From CAWHPS01 sp963831235 (lineage in GTDB: Bacteria > Fibrobacterota > OXYB2-FULL-49-7 > JAEUSG01): a DNA stretch of 50,521 nucleotides. Positions within the stretch are counted from its first letter, which is position 1. Every line of letters starts with the position of its first letter. The stretch is from positions 1-50,521 of the forward strand of contig CAWHPS010000011.1 of the NCBI GenBank assembly GCA_963831235.1, read 5' to 3'. The notes beneath the pieces were generated by a model that was not told the DNA's origin, did not search any database, and saw only the letters and a list, made by a program, of their open reading frames with translations. The position numbers and the translations under genes are program-made. This document shows positions 16,444 to 25,325 of the stretch, piece after piece.

Positions 16444-16908
16444 TCAATTCCATCCTTTATATTTAACCTTGACAACTATCTTCTTTACCTGTTCAGGTTT
16501 ATCATAAATCAGACATGGTTTATGCCCATCCTGAGGGAAAAAAACCGCGAAATTATTTGCATTCATCAAAATATCCGTTCCTTTGCACTGCTTGAAAAAA
16601 ATCATATCCGCTTTCGGAGTCTGATCCTCTTCCACAACCATATCCTTCCGAGGGTTATAACCTATTATCTCAGATCCTTTGACAATGTATTGTATGTCGA
16701 TATAAGTATTATGCGCTTCCCAGCGCTTTTCTTCGGGTTTGGAAGTAACATAGCTTTGAACAAGGGCAAAACATTCATCACCCTCAATGTTAATGCGACC
16801 ATCCGGCAAATCTGAAGAACCATTTTTAATTAGAAACTGAAAGCCTTTATTAAGGAGCGATCCATTTACACAATAGTCTTTGAAATTCCTGATGTTGTCA
16901 ACAATCAT
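16444..16908 (-). CDS. YhcH/YjgK/YiaL family protein
   Basis: 154 residues, ATG with GGAG upstream. It matches the DUF386 cupin family: EAHNTYIDIQYIVKGSEIIG supplies the metal-binding His/Asp/Glu residues, and FAVFFPQDGHKPCL holds the second conserved His. E. coli members are linked to sialic-acid or uronate metabolism, possibly as sugar anomerases or isomerases; the exact substrate here cannot be read. It stands alone, downstream of a strong terminator serving the gene to its right, so it likely has its own promoter. Confidence 0.88.
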   Translation of the reverse strand: MIVDNIRNFKDYCVNGSLLNKGFQFLIKNGSSDLPDGRINIEGDECFALVQSYVTSKPEEKRWEAHNTYIDIQYIVKGSEIIGYNPRKDMVVEEDQTPKADMIFFKQCKGTDILMNANNFAVFFPQDGHKPCLIYDKPEQVKKIVVKVKYKGWN

Positions 16909-16934
16909 TTTTTCTCCGAGGAAAGTTCTAATCT

Positions 16935-16977
16935 TTAAAAAACGACTCCCCAGGAAGGATTTCCCAGGGGAGTCGTT
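16935..16977 (-). terminator. Strong intrinsic terminator for the exported protein gene
   Basis: AACGACTCCCC (16941-16951) and GGGGAGTCGTT (16967-16977) form a perfect 11-bp stem. Read on the minus strand the stem is followed by a run of T (complement of the A run at 16937-16942). It lies 27 bases after the stop of the gene at 17004-17456. Confidence 0.88.
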
Positions 16978-17003
16978 GCTTTCTCCTTATATATCCTTCA
17001 TTC

Positions 17004-17456
17004 TTAATATGTATATACCGTGGCAAGCTGTTTCTGATACATTATTGAAGTGAGTTGGCTTAAAAAATCATTATCAAGTTCGCTGTTCATGAAGCGATAT
17101 GCACACTGGCCGTTAAACTTGTCGAACATTGACAACCTGAAAGATGAATATGGCACATTGTCAATAGGCTTCATCAACATCTTGTCGATGAATACAAGAA
17201 CTTTGTCACCATTCTTGACAGTTGGTTGCTTTGTATTTGAATTTTCAAAGGGAATTTCATAAGTCTGTGATTCAAGATTGCCTTTGAATTCCAAATCAAC
17301 GCTGATAATAAATGAAGTTTGGGTTATATAATAAACCTCACCCATTATAATATTCGGGAAATTATCCGTAAATTTACTTAACACTTCATTGTTAGCCGCG
17401 TTTGCATTAGAAAAGAACAGGACCGAGGCAAGAGCAAAAAGAATAACTGTTTTCAT
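17004..17456 (-). CDS. Small exported protein of unknown function
   Basis: 150 residues from ATG at 17456 (MKTVILFALASVLFF), chosen because GGAGG lies 5 bases upstream. A Sec signal peptide ends at SNANA before ANNEV. The mature part is about 130 residues, rich in beta-strand patterns (IIMGEVYYITQTSFIISVDL, GDKVLVFIDKML). The GEVY-x-I and KNGDKVLVF pattern is reminiscent of small periplasmic OB-like domains, but I do not assign a family. Single gene with its own terminator. Confidence 0.75.
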   Translation of the reverse strand: MKTVILFALASVLFFSNANAANNEVLSKFTDNFPNIIMGEVYYITQTSFIISVDLEFKGNLESQTYEIPFENSNTKQPTVKNGDKVLVFIDKMLMKPIDNVPYSSFRLSMFDKFNGQCAYRFMNSELDNDFLSQLTSIMYQKQLATVYTY

Positions 17457-17615
17457 AAAAACCTCCATTTAACTGTTAAGTTACTTTAAACAAAAAAGCG
17501 CAAAAACCATGCCAAAATGAGGTTTTTGGGTAATAAAGCCAATTTAACGTATTTAATCAATTAAGTAAAATCAACGGGGTAGGGCAAGGTAAGTAAATTA
17601 TTACCCTTTTTATTA

Positions 17616-18731
17616 TTATGATAAGAAATTATTACCTTTTGTTCTCTGGATGAGACTTTTAAAAGCCTCAATAACTTTATCAGGTTCGTGTCCATCATTG
17701 TTGCCTGTTGGTGAGATTACAATTTCATGAGACACACTATAAGGTTCCCATAATATGCTGTTTTCTTTGCAATGATAAAGCGTTATTACCGGAATTCCAA
17801 GACCTGAACAAAGATGCGGCGTTGATGTGTCTGATGAAATAACAATATCAACACATCCTATGAGTGCCGCTGCACCAAGAAATCCTTTGTGGGGCGGGTT
17901 GATCATGATTTTATCAGGATATCCAACCTTCTTAAGTTCAATAAGCGCATTACTATCAAGCGGTGCAAAAATTACAAACTGAACAGAAGGAAAATTATCC
18001 ACAAGTTTTTCCAGAATTATCTTCCACAAGAAAGCCTTTACCTCCCTTTGCAAGACGCCTGCGGCAATATTCACACCTGCAACCATTTCAGGTTTCAGGC
18101 TTTTTCTCCAATTAGCCGCTTCTGCCATTAAATTCTCCGGCAAATGAATAATTGGCTTAACATCATGAGGACTAAAATCAACTCCTATTTTATTTATTAT
18201 ATCAGATGTTTCTTCGAGCATTGTTTTAACTGCACCGCCCCACACAGTTTTTCGTATGTTCAAATGATAAAACCTGTCCTTGTCATCACCCTGGGTCATC
18301 CTTACTCTGTAACCGCTTTTCCCGGCAGCGATGGATGTTAAAATGCCGCCGGTCAAGGATGAATACAAAACCAGATTCACGATAAAATCAAACTTCATTC
18401 TTATCAATCTACGCACAAGGGAAATAATACCACCAAAGGACTTTTCATAAATCAATAGGCAGTCAATGTCAGGAGAGGTTTTAACAATGCACGCATTTGA
18501 TTTGGAAGCTAGTACTATAATCTTTATTCCTGGATATTTATCTTTAAGCATTCGGAAAATTCCAGTGCTGATTATCATGTCGCCTATCTTATCCTGCCTG
18601 ATGAATAAAATGGAAGAACCGGAGTTTACCACCGGCATTTTCATTGGTTTGGATGAAAACGGTTTATAAAGGAGAGACCGTAATATTCTTTTACAAAGTT
18701 CTTCGAGGGACTTGAAGCTGTTGGGTTGCAT
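17616..18731 (-). CDS. Glycosyltransferase family 9 (heptosyltransferase-like)
   Basis: 371 residues from ATG at 18731 (MQPNSFKSLEEL); an upstream in-frame start at 18779 adds unrelated residues. GT9 features: SILFIRQDKIGDMIISTGIF near residue 40, the second-domain AAGVLQREVKAFLWK, and SSDTSTPHLCSGLGIPVITLY, the nucleotide-sugar binding signature. The family transfers heptose or other sugars during LPS core assembly on the inner face of the inner membrane. With the methyltransferase, GT2 and GT-C genes nearby it suggests a small LPS or glycan locus, though these lie on the opposite strand. Confidence 0.85.
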   Translation of the reverse strand: MQPNSFKSLEELCKRILRSLLYKPFSSKPMKMPVVNSGSSILFIRQDKIGDMIISTGIFRMLKDKYPGIKIIVLASKSNACIVKTSPDIDCLLIYEKSFGGIISLVRRLIRMKFDFIVNLVLYSSLTGGILTSIAAGKSGYRVRMTQGDDKDRFYHLNIRKTVWGGAVKTMLEETSDIINKIGVDFSPHDVKPIIHLPENLMAEAANWRKSLKPEMVAGVNIAAGVLQREVKAFLWKIILEKLVDNFPSVQFVIFAPLDSNALIELKKVGYPDKIMINPPHKGFLGAAALIGCVDIVISSDTSTPHLCSGLGIPVITLYHCKENSILWEPYSVSHEIVISPTGNNDGHEPDKVIEAFKSLIQRTKGNNFLS

Positions 18732-19053
18732 AATTCTTAAAACAGCAGGACTACCTGTGCCTCGGCAACATCTTCCCATGCACCTGTAATTTTATTAATA
18801 TAATTATTGGCCTTTGGATTGTAAATACTATGGCTAAAATAGGTTTTATGACAGCATAAGACTCCTCGAGCTAAGTAAAGATTTGGCCAACGTAGATTTC
18901 TTTGCCTTGTTATCCGTAATCTTGTATCTTTCTCAAGGGTTACCTTCATTTTTATTGAAACAATAGCTTTTAAAAAATACGAGGACACTTCCCAACATAA
19001 TAAACCTGTCAGCTAATATCGCATATAAGCTTCGGTAGAGGAGAATCTAAATA
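18732..19053. other. 322-base region between divergent genes, no gene seen
   Basis: This lies between the GT9 gene (minus) and the methyltransferase (plus) and should hold both promoters. A minus-strand frame of 83 codons exists (18737-18988), but it lacks a ribosome site and family resemblance. No strong promoter or hairpin stands out. Confidence 0.4.
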
Positions 19054-19812
19054 GTGGACAATACACAAACCGTTCGAGATATTTTAAACAATCTTCTTTT
19101 TCCAGTACCTTATTGCGATGATAAAAACTGGCTTATGACTTATGCGGAGCGTTCTGCACTAACTCTTTTGGCTGACCGCCTGCGTCCTGCAGTTGCAATT
19201 GAAGTGGGTACACACCGCGGAGGAAGCCTCGCTATACTCGCAAAATATTCTGCTAAAGTCTATTCGCTGGAACTCGAACCGTGGGCGCACCAGAATCTAT
19301 CTGATAAATTTTCTAATGTGGATTTTATAACCGGGAACTCAAATAATACGCTTGCGCCGCTTCTTGGCGAAATCCGTACACGCAATGAAGCACTCTCCCT
19401 AATTCTCATTGACGGAAGCAAACACTGCGAGGGTGAAACCTCTGACATCGAACGGATTCTTGATTTTGAACCTGCTGCACCGCTTTTTATAGTTATGCAT
19501 GACAGTTTCAACCCTGAAGTACGCAAGGGTATACTAGGAGCACGCTGGGCACGCTCACCTTATGTACATATGGTTGAACTGGATTTTGTTCCCGGATATC
19601 TTCACGACAGCGTAGATGTTAAAAATGAAATGTGGAGCGGCTTGGGGCTTGCCGTATTGCTTCCATATCCGAGGGAAAAAGACCTTGAAATTTCCGAATC
19701 AAACCGGCGCGTTTATAGTTCTGCGTTAAAAATATCTGCTTATAAACCGCAAAGAAAAAGCTTATCAAAAATATTTAATAGAATTGTATCCAAAGTTATA
19801 AATAGCCGATAA
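19054..19812 (+). CDS. SAM-dependent methyltransferase (Methyltransferase_24 type)
   Basis: 252 residues from GTG with AGGAG 10 bases upstream. The Rossmann core shows AIEVGTHRGGSLAILA (motif I), VYSLELEPWAH, LILIDGSKHCEGETSDIERI (the D-G-x-H motif common to this class) and PLFIVMHDSFNPEVRKGI. This class often modifies sugars or secondary metabolites. Neighbours are glycosyltransferases, so a glycan substrate is likely. The last ~40 residues are basic and may be membrane-associated. Confidence 0.75.
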   Translation: MDNTQTVRDILNNLLFPVPYCDDKNWLMTYAERSALTLLADRLRPAVAIEVGTHRGGSLAILAKYSAKVYSLELEPWAHQNLSDKFSNVDFITGNSNNTLAPLLGEIRTRNEALSLILIDGSKHCEGETSDIERILDFEPAAPLFIVMHDSFNPEVRKGILGARWARSPYVHMVELDFVPGYLHDSVDVKNEMWSGLGLAVLLPYPREKDLEISESNRRVYSSALKISAYKPQRKSLSKIFNRIVSKVINSR

Positions 19813-20097
19813 ATAGTTTTTGTCTATGCAAGTTTTTAAATCTGTGATAAAATAATATCTGTCGAATATTAAGAATACACCGTGGTTGGCTGGTTAAATA
19901 ATGAAGACAAAATATTTGACTTAATATGGATACATTACACTACATTTCTAATCTTTATTAGTTCTTGATTTCCTATAAAGCCTTCAAAATTTTGCTTTAT
20001 TGATTGATTCTACCTCGAATTTCAGCGTATATTGATTGCTTATAAGGTAAAATTCCCTGGAATTACATATTCATGGTTTTAAAGTAATCGAAAAAGC

Positions 20098-21438
20098 ATG
20101 TCAATTTGTACCATAATAATTCCAACGTATAACAATGCAGAATTGCTTGAAAAGTGCATTGAGTCAATTTTCCGCAACACGGATTATCCAAATTTTGAAG
20201 TCATTGTCGTGGACAACCATTCTGTTGATGGGACAACGGCTTTTCTTAAGAATCTGAAAGACCCTGTCAGGTTAATTATAAACCCTGAGAATCTCGGTTT
20301 TGCCAAGGCTTGCAATATCGGCACCTTACAGGCTAAAGGAGATGTTTTTGTTTTTCTTAACAATGATACCGAGGTTTCGCCAGGATGGCTTTCTCCCTTG
20401 ATGACGGACTTGCTTGACCCTGAAATCGGCATATCAGGCAATAAGCTTCTTTTCGCGGACCAAACAATTCAACATGCCGGCATTGTTTTCACATATAATA
20501 ACATTCCTTACCACATTTTCCGAGGATTCCCTTCAACATACAAGGCAGCAAACATACGAAGGGAGATGCAAGCCGTAACAGGTGCATGCATGGCAATTAA
20601 AAGAGTATTGTTTCAAAAGTGCGGTATGTTCGATGAAGGTTATATCAATGGCATGGAAGATATAGATCTTTGCCTTAAGGCAAAGGCCTATGCTCAAAAA
20701 GTAATATACAATCCAAGAAGTATTGTTTATCATTTTGAAAGCAAAACAGTCGGAAGATATGCTCATGCAGATGCAAACAATAAAAAATTCCTAAATACCT
20801 GGAAAAAAGTCCAGGCATGGGATGATTATCGTTTTTACATGACAGATAGAGCTCTTACCGCAGATGATCCGGAAGGTATTCATATTATTTTACATTTCAG
20901 GTGCCAAAAAGATCCATTTTATATTTTCCAGCATATTTTCAGGCAATTATATTTGGTACAGGGCAGATTTCGCTTCAGTATTATTAAATGTTTTCCTGAT
21001 CCGATTATGGATTATTTGCAGCAAATATTTAAAGGTTTCATAAGAATTATTGATTATTCATCAACAGCCTTTGGAGAAGCGCTTGATGAATGCATACAAG
21101 GTTCAAAATCCCCATTCATCTTCCACATTGAAGCAGATAAGTTCTTTTATGGGAATATGGATCTTTTATTAAATCAACTGGAATCTCAGAAGAATACAGC
21201 AATAGGAATTCCATTTTTACAAACCCCAGTACAAACCAATCAAAATTCCTGTGAAAAAAAAGAAGTAACACAAATCAACCACACCACATTGTTTTTTACC
21301 AGGGATATCTTAATTGATAGTGATAAAGACCGCTTGAACTATCCGGAATATCTTAATTCCGTGATTAATGGGGGAAAAGTACGGAGATTTGAAACTATTA
21401 ACTTTTGTGCAATGCCCGAAGGCTCTTTCGGCATTTAA
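20098..21438 (+). CDS. GT2 family glycosyltransferase
   Basis: 446 residues, longer than a simple GT2 enzyme. Residues 1-240 form the GT-A domain: CTIIIPTYNNAELLEKCIES, VIVVDNHSVDGT, NLGFAKACNIG, VFVFLNNDTEVSPGW (the D-x-D equivalent) and DEGYINGMEDIDLCLKAK. From about 250 to the end is a second segment of unclear family, possibly an acceptor-binding domain. It likely adds a sugar (rhamnosyl-like GT2 group) to a surface glycan. The next gene, a membrane GT-C type protein, starts 13 bases later. Confidence 0.83.
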   Translation: MSICTIIIPTYNNAELLEKCIESIFRNTDYPNFEVIVVDNHSVDGTTAFLKNLKDPVRLIINPENLGFAKACNIGTLQAKGDVFVFLNNDTEVSPGWLSPLMTDLLDPEIGISGNKLLFADQTIQHAGIVFTYNNIPYHIFRGFPSTYKAANIRREMQAVTGACMAIKRVLFQKCGMFDEGYINGMEDIDLCLKAKAYAQKVIYNPRSIVYHFESKTVGRYAHADANNKKFLNTWKKVQAWDDYRFYMTDRALTADDPEGIHIILHFRCQKDPFYIFQHIFRQLYLVQGRFRFSIIKCFPDPIMDYLQQIFKGFIRIIDYSSTAFGEALDECIQGSKSPFIFHIEADKFFYGNMDLLLNQLESQKNTAIGIPFLQTPVQTNQNSCEKKEVTQINHTTLFFTRDILIDSDKDRLNYPEYLNSVINGGKVRRFETINFCAMPEGSFGI

Positions 21439-21451
21439 CCTTTAATTTTAA

Positions 21452-22903
21452 ATGAAACCTTTTAAAATATTCATATCATTTTTTCTTTTCTTTGCTGCAT
21501 TCGCTCCATTTGGTCACATACCTACTGATTCAGGATATTCCCTGCAAACCGCAAGGTCCCTTTATTACAAACACACATTCAAAATTGAGCCTAATAGTGA
21601 GCTTCCGCTTGTTGTTAAGGGTGCCAATAACGGACTTTATAGCAAATATGGAATTGGCTATGCATTTTATTTTTTACCCGCAATAGCACTTTCTGATTTG
21701 ACTTCAAGAATGTGTCACATTGACGCAATCAAGGCTGAGCATTTTTTTGCAAGCTTTCTTGGTGCCTTGCCGGCTGCATTTATAATATGTATGCTATATA
21801 TTTTACTAATTGGTATGGGGTATTCCTTATCCCTGGTATTGAAGTTCCTTGTGATAATGGCAACGGTTACCATCCTGCTCCCTTATTCAAAATTAGTCCT
21901 TGTTGAAACCCTTTCAGGTGCCTTGCTTGCAGCCTGCTTAGGCATAATTATCCGAAAAGACAAGCCAACATGCTTTTCAATGTGTATTCTTTCCATAACA
22001 GCATCTCTTCTCTTTTATATTAAAATATCAAATGTCATTTACTGTATAATTATCGGCTCATACATAATAGTCTTGTACTCTGCAAAGAGGTTGTCTATTA
22101 ATGCATTTCTGTCTTTTTTGATACCAATACTGCCATTAGTTGGTTTTCTTATTTTTCTTAACTATTGCCGATTCGGTTCATTTGCCAATTTCGGATATGG
22201 AGATGAACAATCAGCTTTCACAACCCCGGTTTTTAAAGGTCTTTACGGTCTGCTCTTTTCACCGGCAAAATCTGTTTTTATTTATTCGCCGCTTCTTGTT
22301 CTAACTTTAATATCGTGGCCTTCATTCTACAGAAAGCACAGGTCTCTATCAATTTTAATCATTATTTTATTTCTTTCAACATTGGTATTTCATTCAATAT
22401 GGCATGCGTGGCAGGGTGGCTGGGGTTGGGGACCGCGCCTGATTGTTCCGGCATTAATCCTGATTCATTTGCCCCTTGTTGAATACTTTGAACTATCTCA
22501 AAAAAAGAAGGCTTTAAAAATTATTTTCGGGTTTTTATTAATCCCTGCCGCTTTAATACAGCTTTTGGGAACAGCAATAAACTATCAGGAAATTCATTTT
22601 TTTATTGAGGACCCAACTTTATCTGATGCACCTCATATAAAGACAGCAACCATGTTGTTTCTTCATAAGCTTGAAAGAAAACCTGAAATCTATGAACTAA
22701 ATGGTAAGACCCTTGATTTTACAAACAGAGAGACATTTCAGGGGTTTGGGAATATGTGGGAAGGTATCGCCCGTTATACCAATCGTAAAACATTTCTTTT
22801 AATTCCCATAATGCTCTTGGCTGCTTCATTTTTCATACTTATAAATCTTGGACGATCACCACGTGAAAAAGGCTTTAAGGACATTTTAACAATTGAAAAA
22901 TAA
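21452..22903 (+). CDS. Polytopic membrane protein, GT-C/GT39-like glycosyltransferase
   Basis: 483 residues with about 10-12 hydrophobic segments. The first periplasmic loop holds PTDSGYSLQTARSLYY and later GLYSKYGIGYAFYFLP; an early acidic residue followed by a T-x-x-S-x-Y stretch fits GT-C enzymes, which use polyprenyl-phosphate sugars on the periplasmic side. Another conserved-looking patch is HSIWHAWQGGWGWGPRLIVP. It probably decorates a lipid-linked or surface glycan. It overlaps the GIY-YIG gene by 11 bases. Confidence 0.68.
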   Translation: MKPFKIFISFFLFFAAFAPFGHIPTDSGYSLQTARSLYYKHTFKIEPNSELPLVVKGANNGLYSKYGIGYAFYFLPAIALSDLTSRMCHIDAIKAEHFFASFLGALPAAFIICMLYILLIGMGYSLSLVLKFLVIMATVTILLPYSKLVLVETLSGALLAACLGIIIRKDKPTCFSMCILSITASLLFYIKISNVIYCIIIGSYIIVLYSAKRLSINAFLSFLIPILPLVGFLIFLNYCRFGSFANFGYGDEQSAFTTPVFKGLYGLLFSPAKSVFIYSPLLVLTLISWPSFYRKHRSLSILIIILFLSTLVFHSIWHAWQGGWGWGPRLIVPALILIHLPLVEYFELSQKKKALKIIFGFLLIPAALIQLLGTAINYQEIHFFIEDPTLSDAPHIKTATMLFLHKLERKPEIYELNGKTLDFTNRETFQGFGNMWEGIARYTNRKTFLLIPIMLLAASFFILINLGRSPREKGFKDILTIEK

Positions 22904-23171
22904 ATGCTGGTATCTTTATATCCTGCGCTGTAATAATGGCAACCTTTACACCGGTATATCAACGGATGTTAAAAGACGACTCCTGGAACATAGCAAGGGT
23001 GGAAAAAAGGGAGCGAAATGTTTAAGGGGCAAAGGCCCATTGCTTCTTGTGTTAAAAAAGAAAATCGGAAGCTTAAGCTTGGCGCTTAGGATGGAATATA
23101 AATTTAAGAATCTGTCAAAAATTAAAAAGGAATTAATGATAGCAGACCAGCTCACCGATCCCCAGTTTTAG
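22893..23171 (+). CDS. GIY-YIG nuclease family protein
   Basis: 92 residues from a TTG start inside the end of the previous gene. The GIY-YIG domain fills the protein: WYLYILRCNNGNLYTGIS (the two Tyr motifs), then DVKRRLLEH with the catalytic Arg, and LRMEYKFKNL with the catalytic Glu. Stand-alone proteins of this size (YhbQ/UPF0213-like) are common; their role is not well defined but may involve DNA repair. Its overlap with a glycosyltransferase looks positional rather than functional. Confidence 0.85.
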   Translation: MKNKCWYLYILRCNNGNLYTGISTDVKRRLLEHSKGGKKGAKCLRGKGPLLLVLKKKIGSLSLALRMEYKFKNLSKIKKELMIADQLTDPQF

Positions 23172-23204
23172 CAAAAAGACAAGAACCTTATTCTGGCTGC
23201 TCAA

Positions 23205-23385
23205 GTCCGGCGGCACAGAGGCCGCCGGCTAATCAGGATCAATTGTAATTTGTTATATCTCCGGGCCAGAGACGGCCCGGAAATAATTATGATCCACCAT
23301 ACAGTAACTCCTGCAAGGCCGTCTCTGGCCTTGCTATCAAAACAAATGAATAATTGATTAGCTGGCGGCCTCCGTGCCGCCAGAC
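23205..23385. repeat. Nested palindromic intergenic repeat (MITE- or REP-like)
   Basis: The outer arms 23205-23237 and 23354-23385 are inverted copies with a few mismatches (GGCGGCAC...GAGGCCGCC on the left, complement on the right). Inside are two self-complementary blocks, 23261-23280 (CCGGGCCAGAGACGGCCCGG) and 23313-23334, which are also near-inverted copies of each other (core CCAGAGACGG). The whole 181-base unit can fold as one long hairpin or a cruciform with two side arms. It contains no gene and fills most of the 385-base gap before ppiC. It looks like a miniature mobile or extragenic repeat. Confidence 0.75.
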
Positions 23386-23556
23386 GTCAAAAGCTTTCGG
23401 ATAATTTCTTCTATTAAAAATTCAAAACTGGGGATAAGTGAGGCAGACCGGATGATATTTAATAAAATGATTTCATTTTAGCGCCAATTTCATATATTTT
23501 GAGAGTTCGAATTGTTGAATATTCGGTCAAAAAAAACCTCAACCAAAAAGGAAACC

Positions 23557-23838
23557 ATGAAAACAGCATCCGCACGTCACATTCTTGTGGATTCAGAAAA
23601 AGAATGCAAGGCACTTAAAAAACAGATCGAAGAAGGATCCGATTTTGCAGACATCGCGAAAAAGCACTCACAATGTCCGTCCGGAAAAAAGGGAGGGGAT
23701 CTAGGCGAATTCTCTCCAGGCGATATGGTACCTGAATTTGATTCAATCGTGTTCAGCAAGGAGCTGGGCATGGTACATGGGCCCATAAAAACGGATTTCG
23801 GTTATCACCTTATTGAAATCACACGCAGATCAAAGTAA
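23557..23838 (+). CDS. ppiC: PpiC-like peptidyl-prolyl isomerase (parvulin)
   Basis: 93 residues from ATG at 23557 (AAGGA upstream), the same length as E. coli PpiC. The rotamase domain fills the protein: SARHILVDSEKECKALKKQI, FADIAKKHSQCPSGKKGGDL, GEFSPGDMVPEFD and TDFGYHLIEI, with the two parvulin His residues. There is no signal peptide, so it acts in the cytoplasm. Its stop overlaps the glpK start by one base. Confidence 0.93.
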   Translation: MKTASARHILVDSEKECKALKKQIEEGSDFADIAKKHSQCPSGKKGGDLGEFSPGDMVPEFDSIVFSKELGMVHGPIKTDFGYHLIEITRRSK

Positions 23839-25325
23839 TGAGCAATAAATATTTAATCGCCCTTGATCAAGGAACGACCAGTTCAAGGGCGATTCTTTTT
23901 AACAGCAATTGTGAAATTTCCGGTATTGCGCAGCAGGAATTCAAACAATATTTTCCAAAACCAGGCTGGGTCGAACACGACCCATTGGAAATTTGGCAAA
24001 CCCAATATGATGTTTTTTGCAGGGTTTTGAATGAAAGTAATATTGGACCTTCACAAATCGCGGCAATTGGCATAACAAACCAGCGAGAAACAACTATCGT
24101 ATGGGACAGGAAAACCGGCAAGCCCGTATGCAATGCAATTGTGTGGCAGGACAAACGCACTGCCCCAATATGCGAGCAATTGAAATCAGACGGTTTTTCA
24201 GAACATGTTAGGGAAAGGACAGGCCTTGTTGTTGATTCATATTTCTCGGGAACAAAAATCAAATGGATTCTTGACAACATTCAAGGTGCGCGCGATAAAG
24301 CGCAAAAAGGTGAATTATTATTTGGCACAATAGACTCATGGCTAATCTGGAACCTTACAAAGAGTCAGGTCCATGCCACTGATTTTTCCAATGCTTCCCG
24401 TACAATGCTTTATGACATTAAAAATCTTGGATGGGATAAAACGTTACTTAAAGCGCTTTCCATACCTGAATCCATGCTGCCTGAGGTCAGAAACTCATCC
24501 GGTCCTTTCGGCACTTTTGAATTCAAAGGAGTAAAGATTCCAATTGCAGGAGTTGCAGGCGATCAGCAGGCAGCTCTTTTTGGGCAAACCTGTTTTGACC
24601 CTGGCATGGTTAAAAATACTTATGGTACCGGCTGCTTTCTTTTAATGAACACAGGCAATATTCCAATTCAAAGCAATTCCGGACTATTATCAACGATTGC
24701 CTGGAGCATTGGCGACAAAATAGAATACGCGCTTGAAGGAAGCGTTATGATTGCGGGAGCTGCAGTGCAGTGGCTGCGTGATGGTTTAAGGATAATTGAT
24801 ACTGCAAAAGAAACAGAAGGGATGGCTATAGAATCAGGTGATACTGATGAGGTTGTTGTTGTGCCAGCATTTGCAGGTCTTGGAGCACCCTATTGGGACA
24901 TGTATGCAAGAGGAGCCATATTCGGACTCACAAGAGACACGGGCCGGGAACACTTGGCAAAAGCAGTGTTGCAGTCAATTGCTTTTGAGACGCGCGATGT
25001 GGTTGCAGCCATGCAAAAAGATACAGGTATAACACCAACGTGTCTGAATGTTGACGGAGGTGCATCAGCCAATAATTATCTCATGCAATTTCAGGCTGAT
25101 ATTCTTGACTTAAAAGTCGAACGGCCAATGATAATCGAATCCACGGCCCTTGGTGCTGCGTGCCTGGCTGGTATTTCAATAGGCATGTTCAATAAAAACG
25201 ACTTGAGGGGTTTTCGAAAAACCAATCGGATTTTTAATCCTGCAATGACAACGTTAAAGCGGAATCACCTTTACTCCAACTGGCAAAAGGCAATAAGCCG
25301 CGCAATGAATTGGATGGATAAATAA
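23838..25325 (+). CDS. glpK: Glycerol kinase
   Basis: 495 residues, normal for GlpK. FGGY-kinase motifs: ALDQGTTSSRAILF (phosphate 1), WQDKRTA, GVAGDQQAALFGQ (phosphate 2), GSVMIAGAAVQWLRDGL, AFAGLGAPYWD and the adenosine motif NVDGGASANNYLMQF. It makes sn-glycerol-3-phosphate from glycerol and ATP, also feeding the PlsX/Y phospholipid route encoded later in the window. No glpF or glpD is adjacent; it is co-transcribed with ppiC and a tRNA-methyltransferase-like gene. Confidence 0.97.
   Translation: MSNKYLIALDQGTTSSRAILFNSNCEISGIAQQEFKQYFPKPGWVEHDPLEIWQTQYDVFCRVLNESNIGPSQIAAIGITNQRETTIVWDRKTGKPVCNAIVWQDKRTAPICEQLKSDGFSEHVRERTGLVVDSYFSGTKIKWILDNIQGARDKAQKGELLFGTIDSWLIWNLTKSQVHATDFSNASRTMLYDIKNLGWDKTLLKALSIPESMLPEVRNSSGPFGTFEFKGVKIPIAGVAGDQQAALFGQTCFDPGMVKNTYGTGCFLLMNTGNIPIQSNSGLLSTIAWSIGDKIEYALEGSVMIAGAAVQWLRDGLRIIDTAKETEGMAIESGDTDEVVVVPAFAGLGAPYWDMYARGAIFGLTRDTGREHLAKAVLQSIAFETRDVVAAMQKDTGITPTCLNVDGGASANNYLMQFQADILDLKVERPMIIESTALGAACLAGISIGMFNKNDLRGFRKTNRIFNPAMTTLKRNHLYSNWQKAISRAMNWMDK

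Noticed and set aside
18737..18988. Minus-strand reading frame of 83 codons before the GT9 gene
   Set aside because: No ribosome site, no family resemblance, composition like non-coding sequence, and it overlaps the expected promoter region.
21411..21435. Hairpin AATGCCCGAA/TTTCGGCATT at the end of the GT2 gene
   Set aside because: It has a bulge, lacks a T-tract and lies 16 bases before the next co-transcribed gene, so it is not a convincing terminator.
23205..23385. Possible CRISPR array in the repeat-rich gap
   Set aside because: The repeats are inverted, not direct, with no regular spacers and no cas genes in the window.
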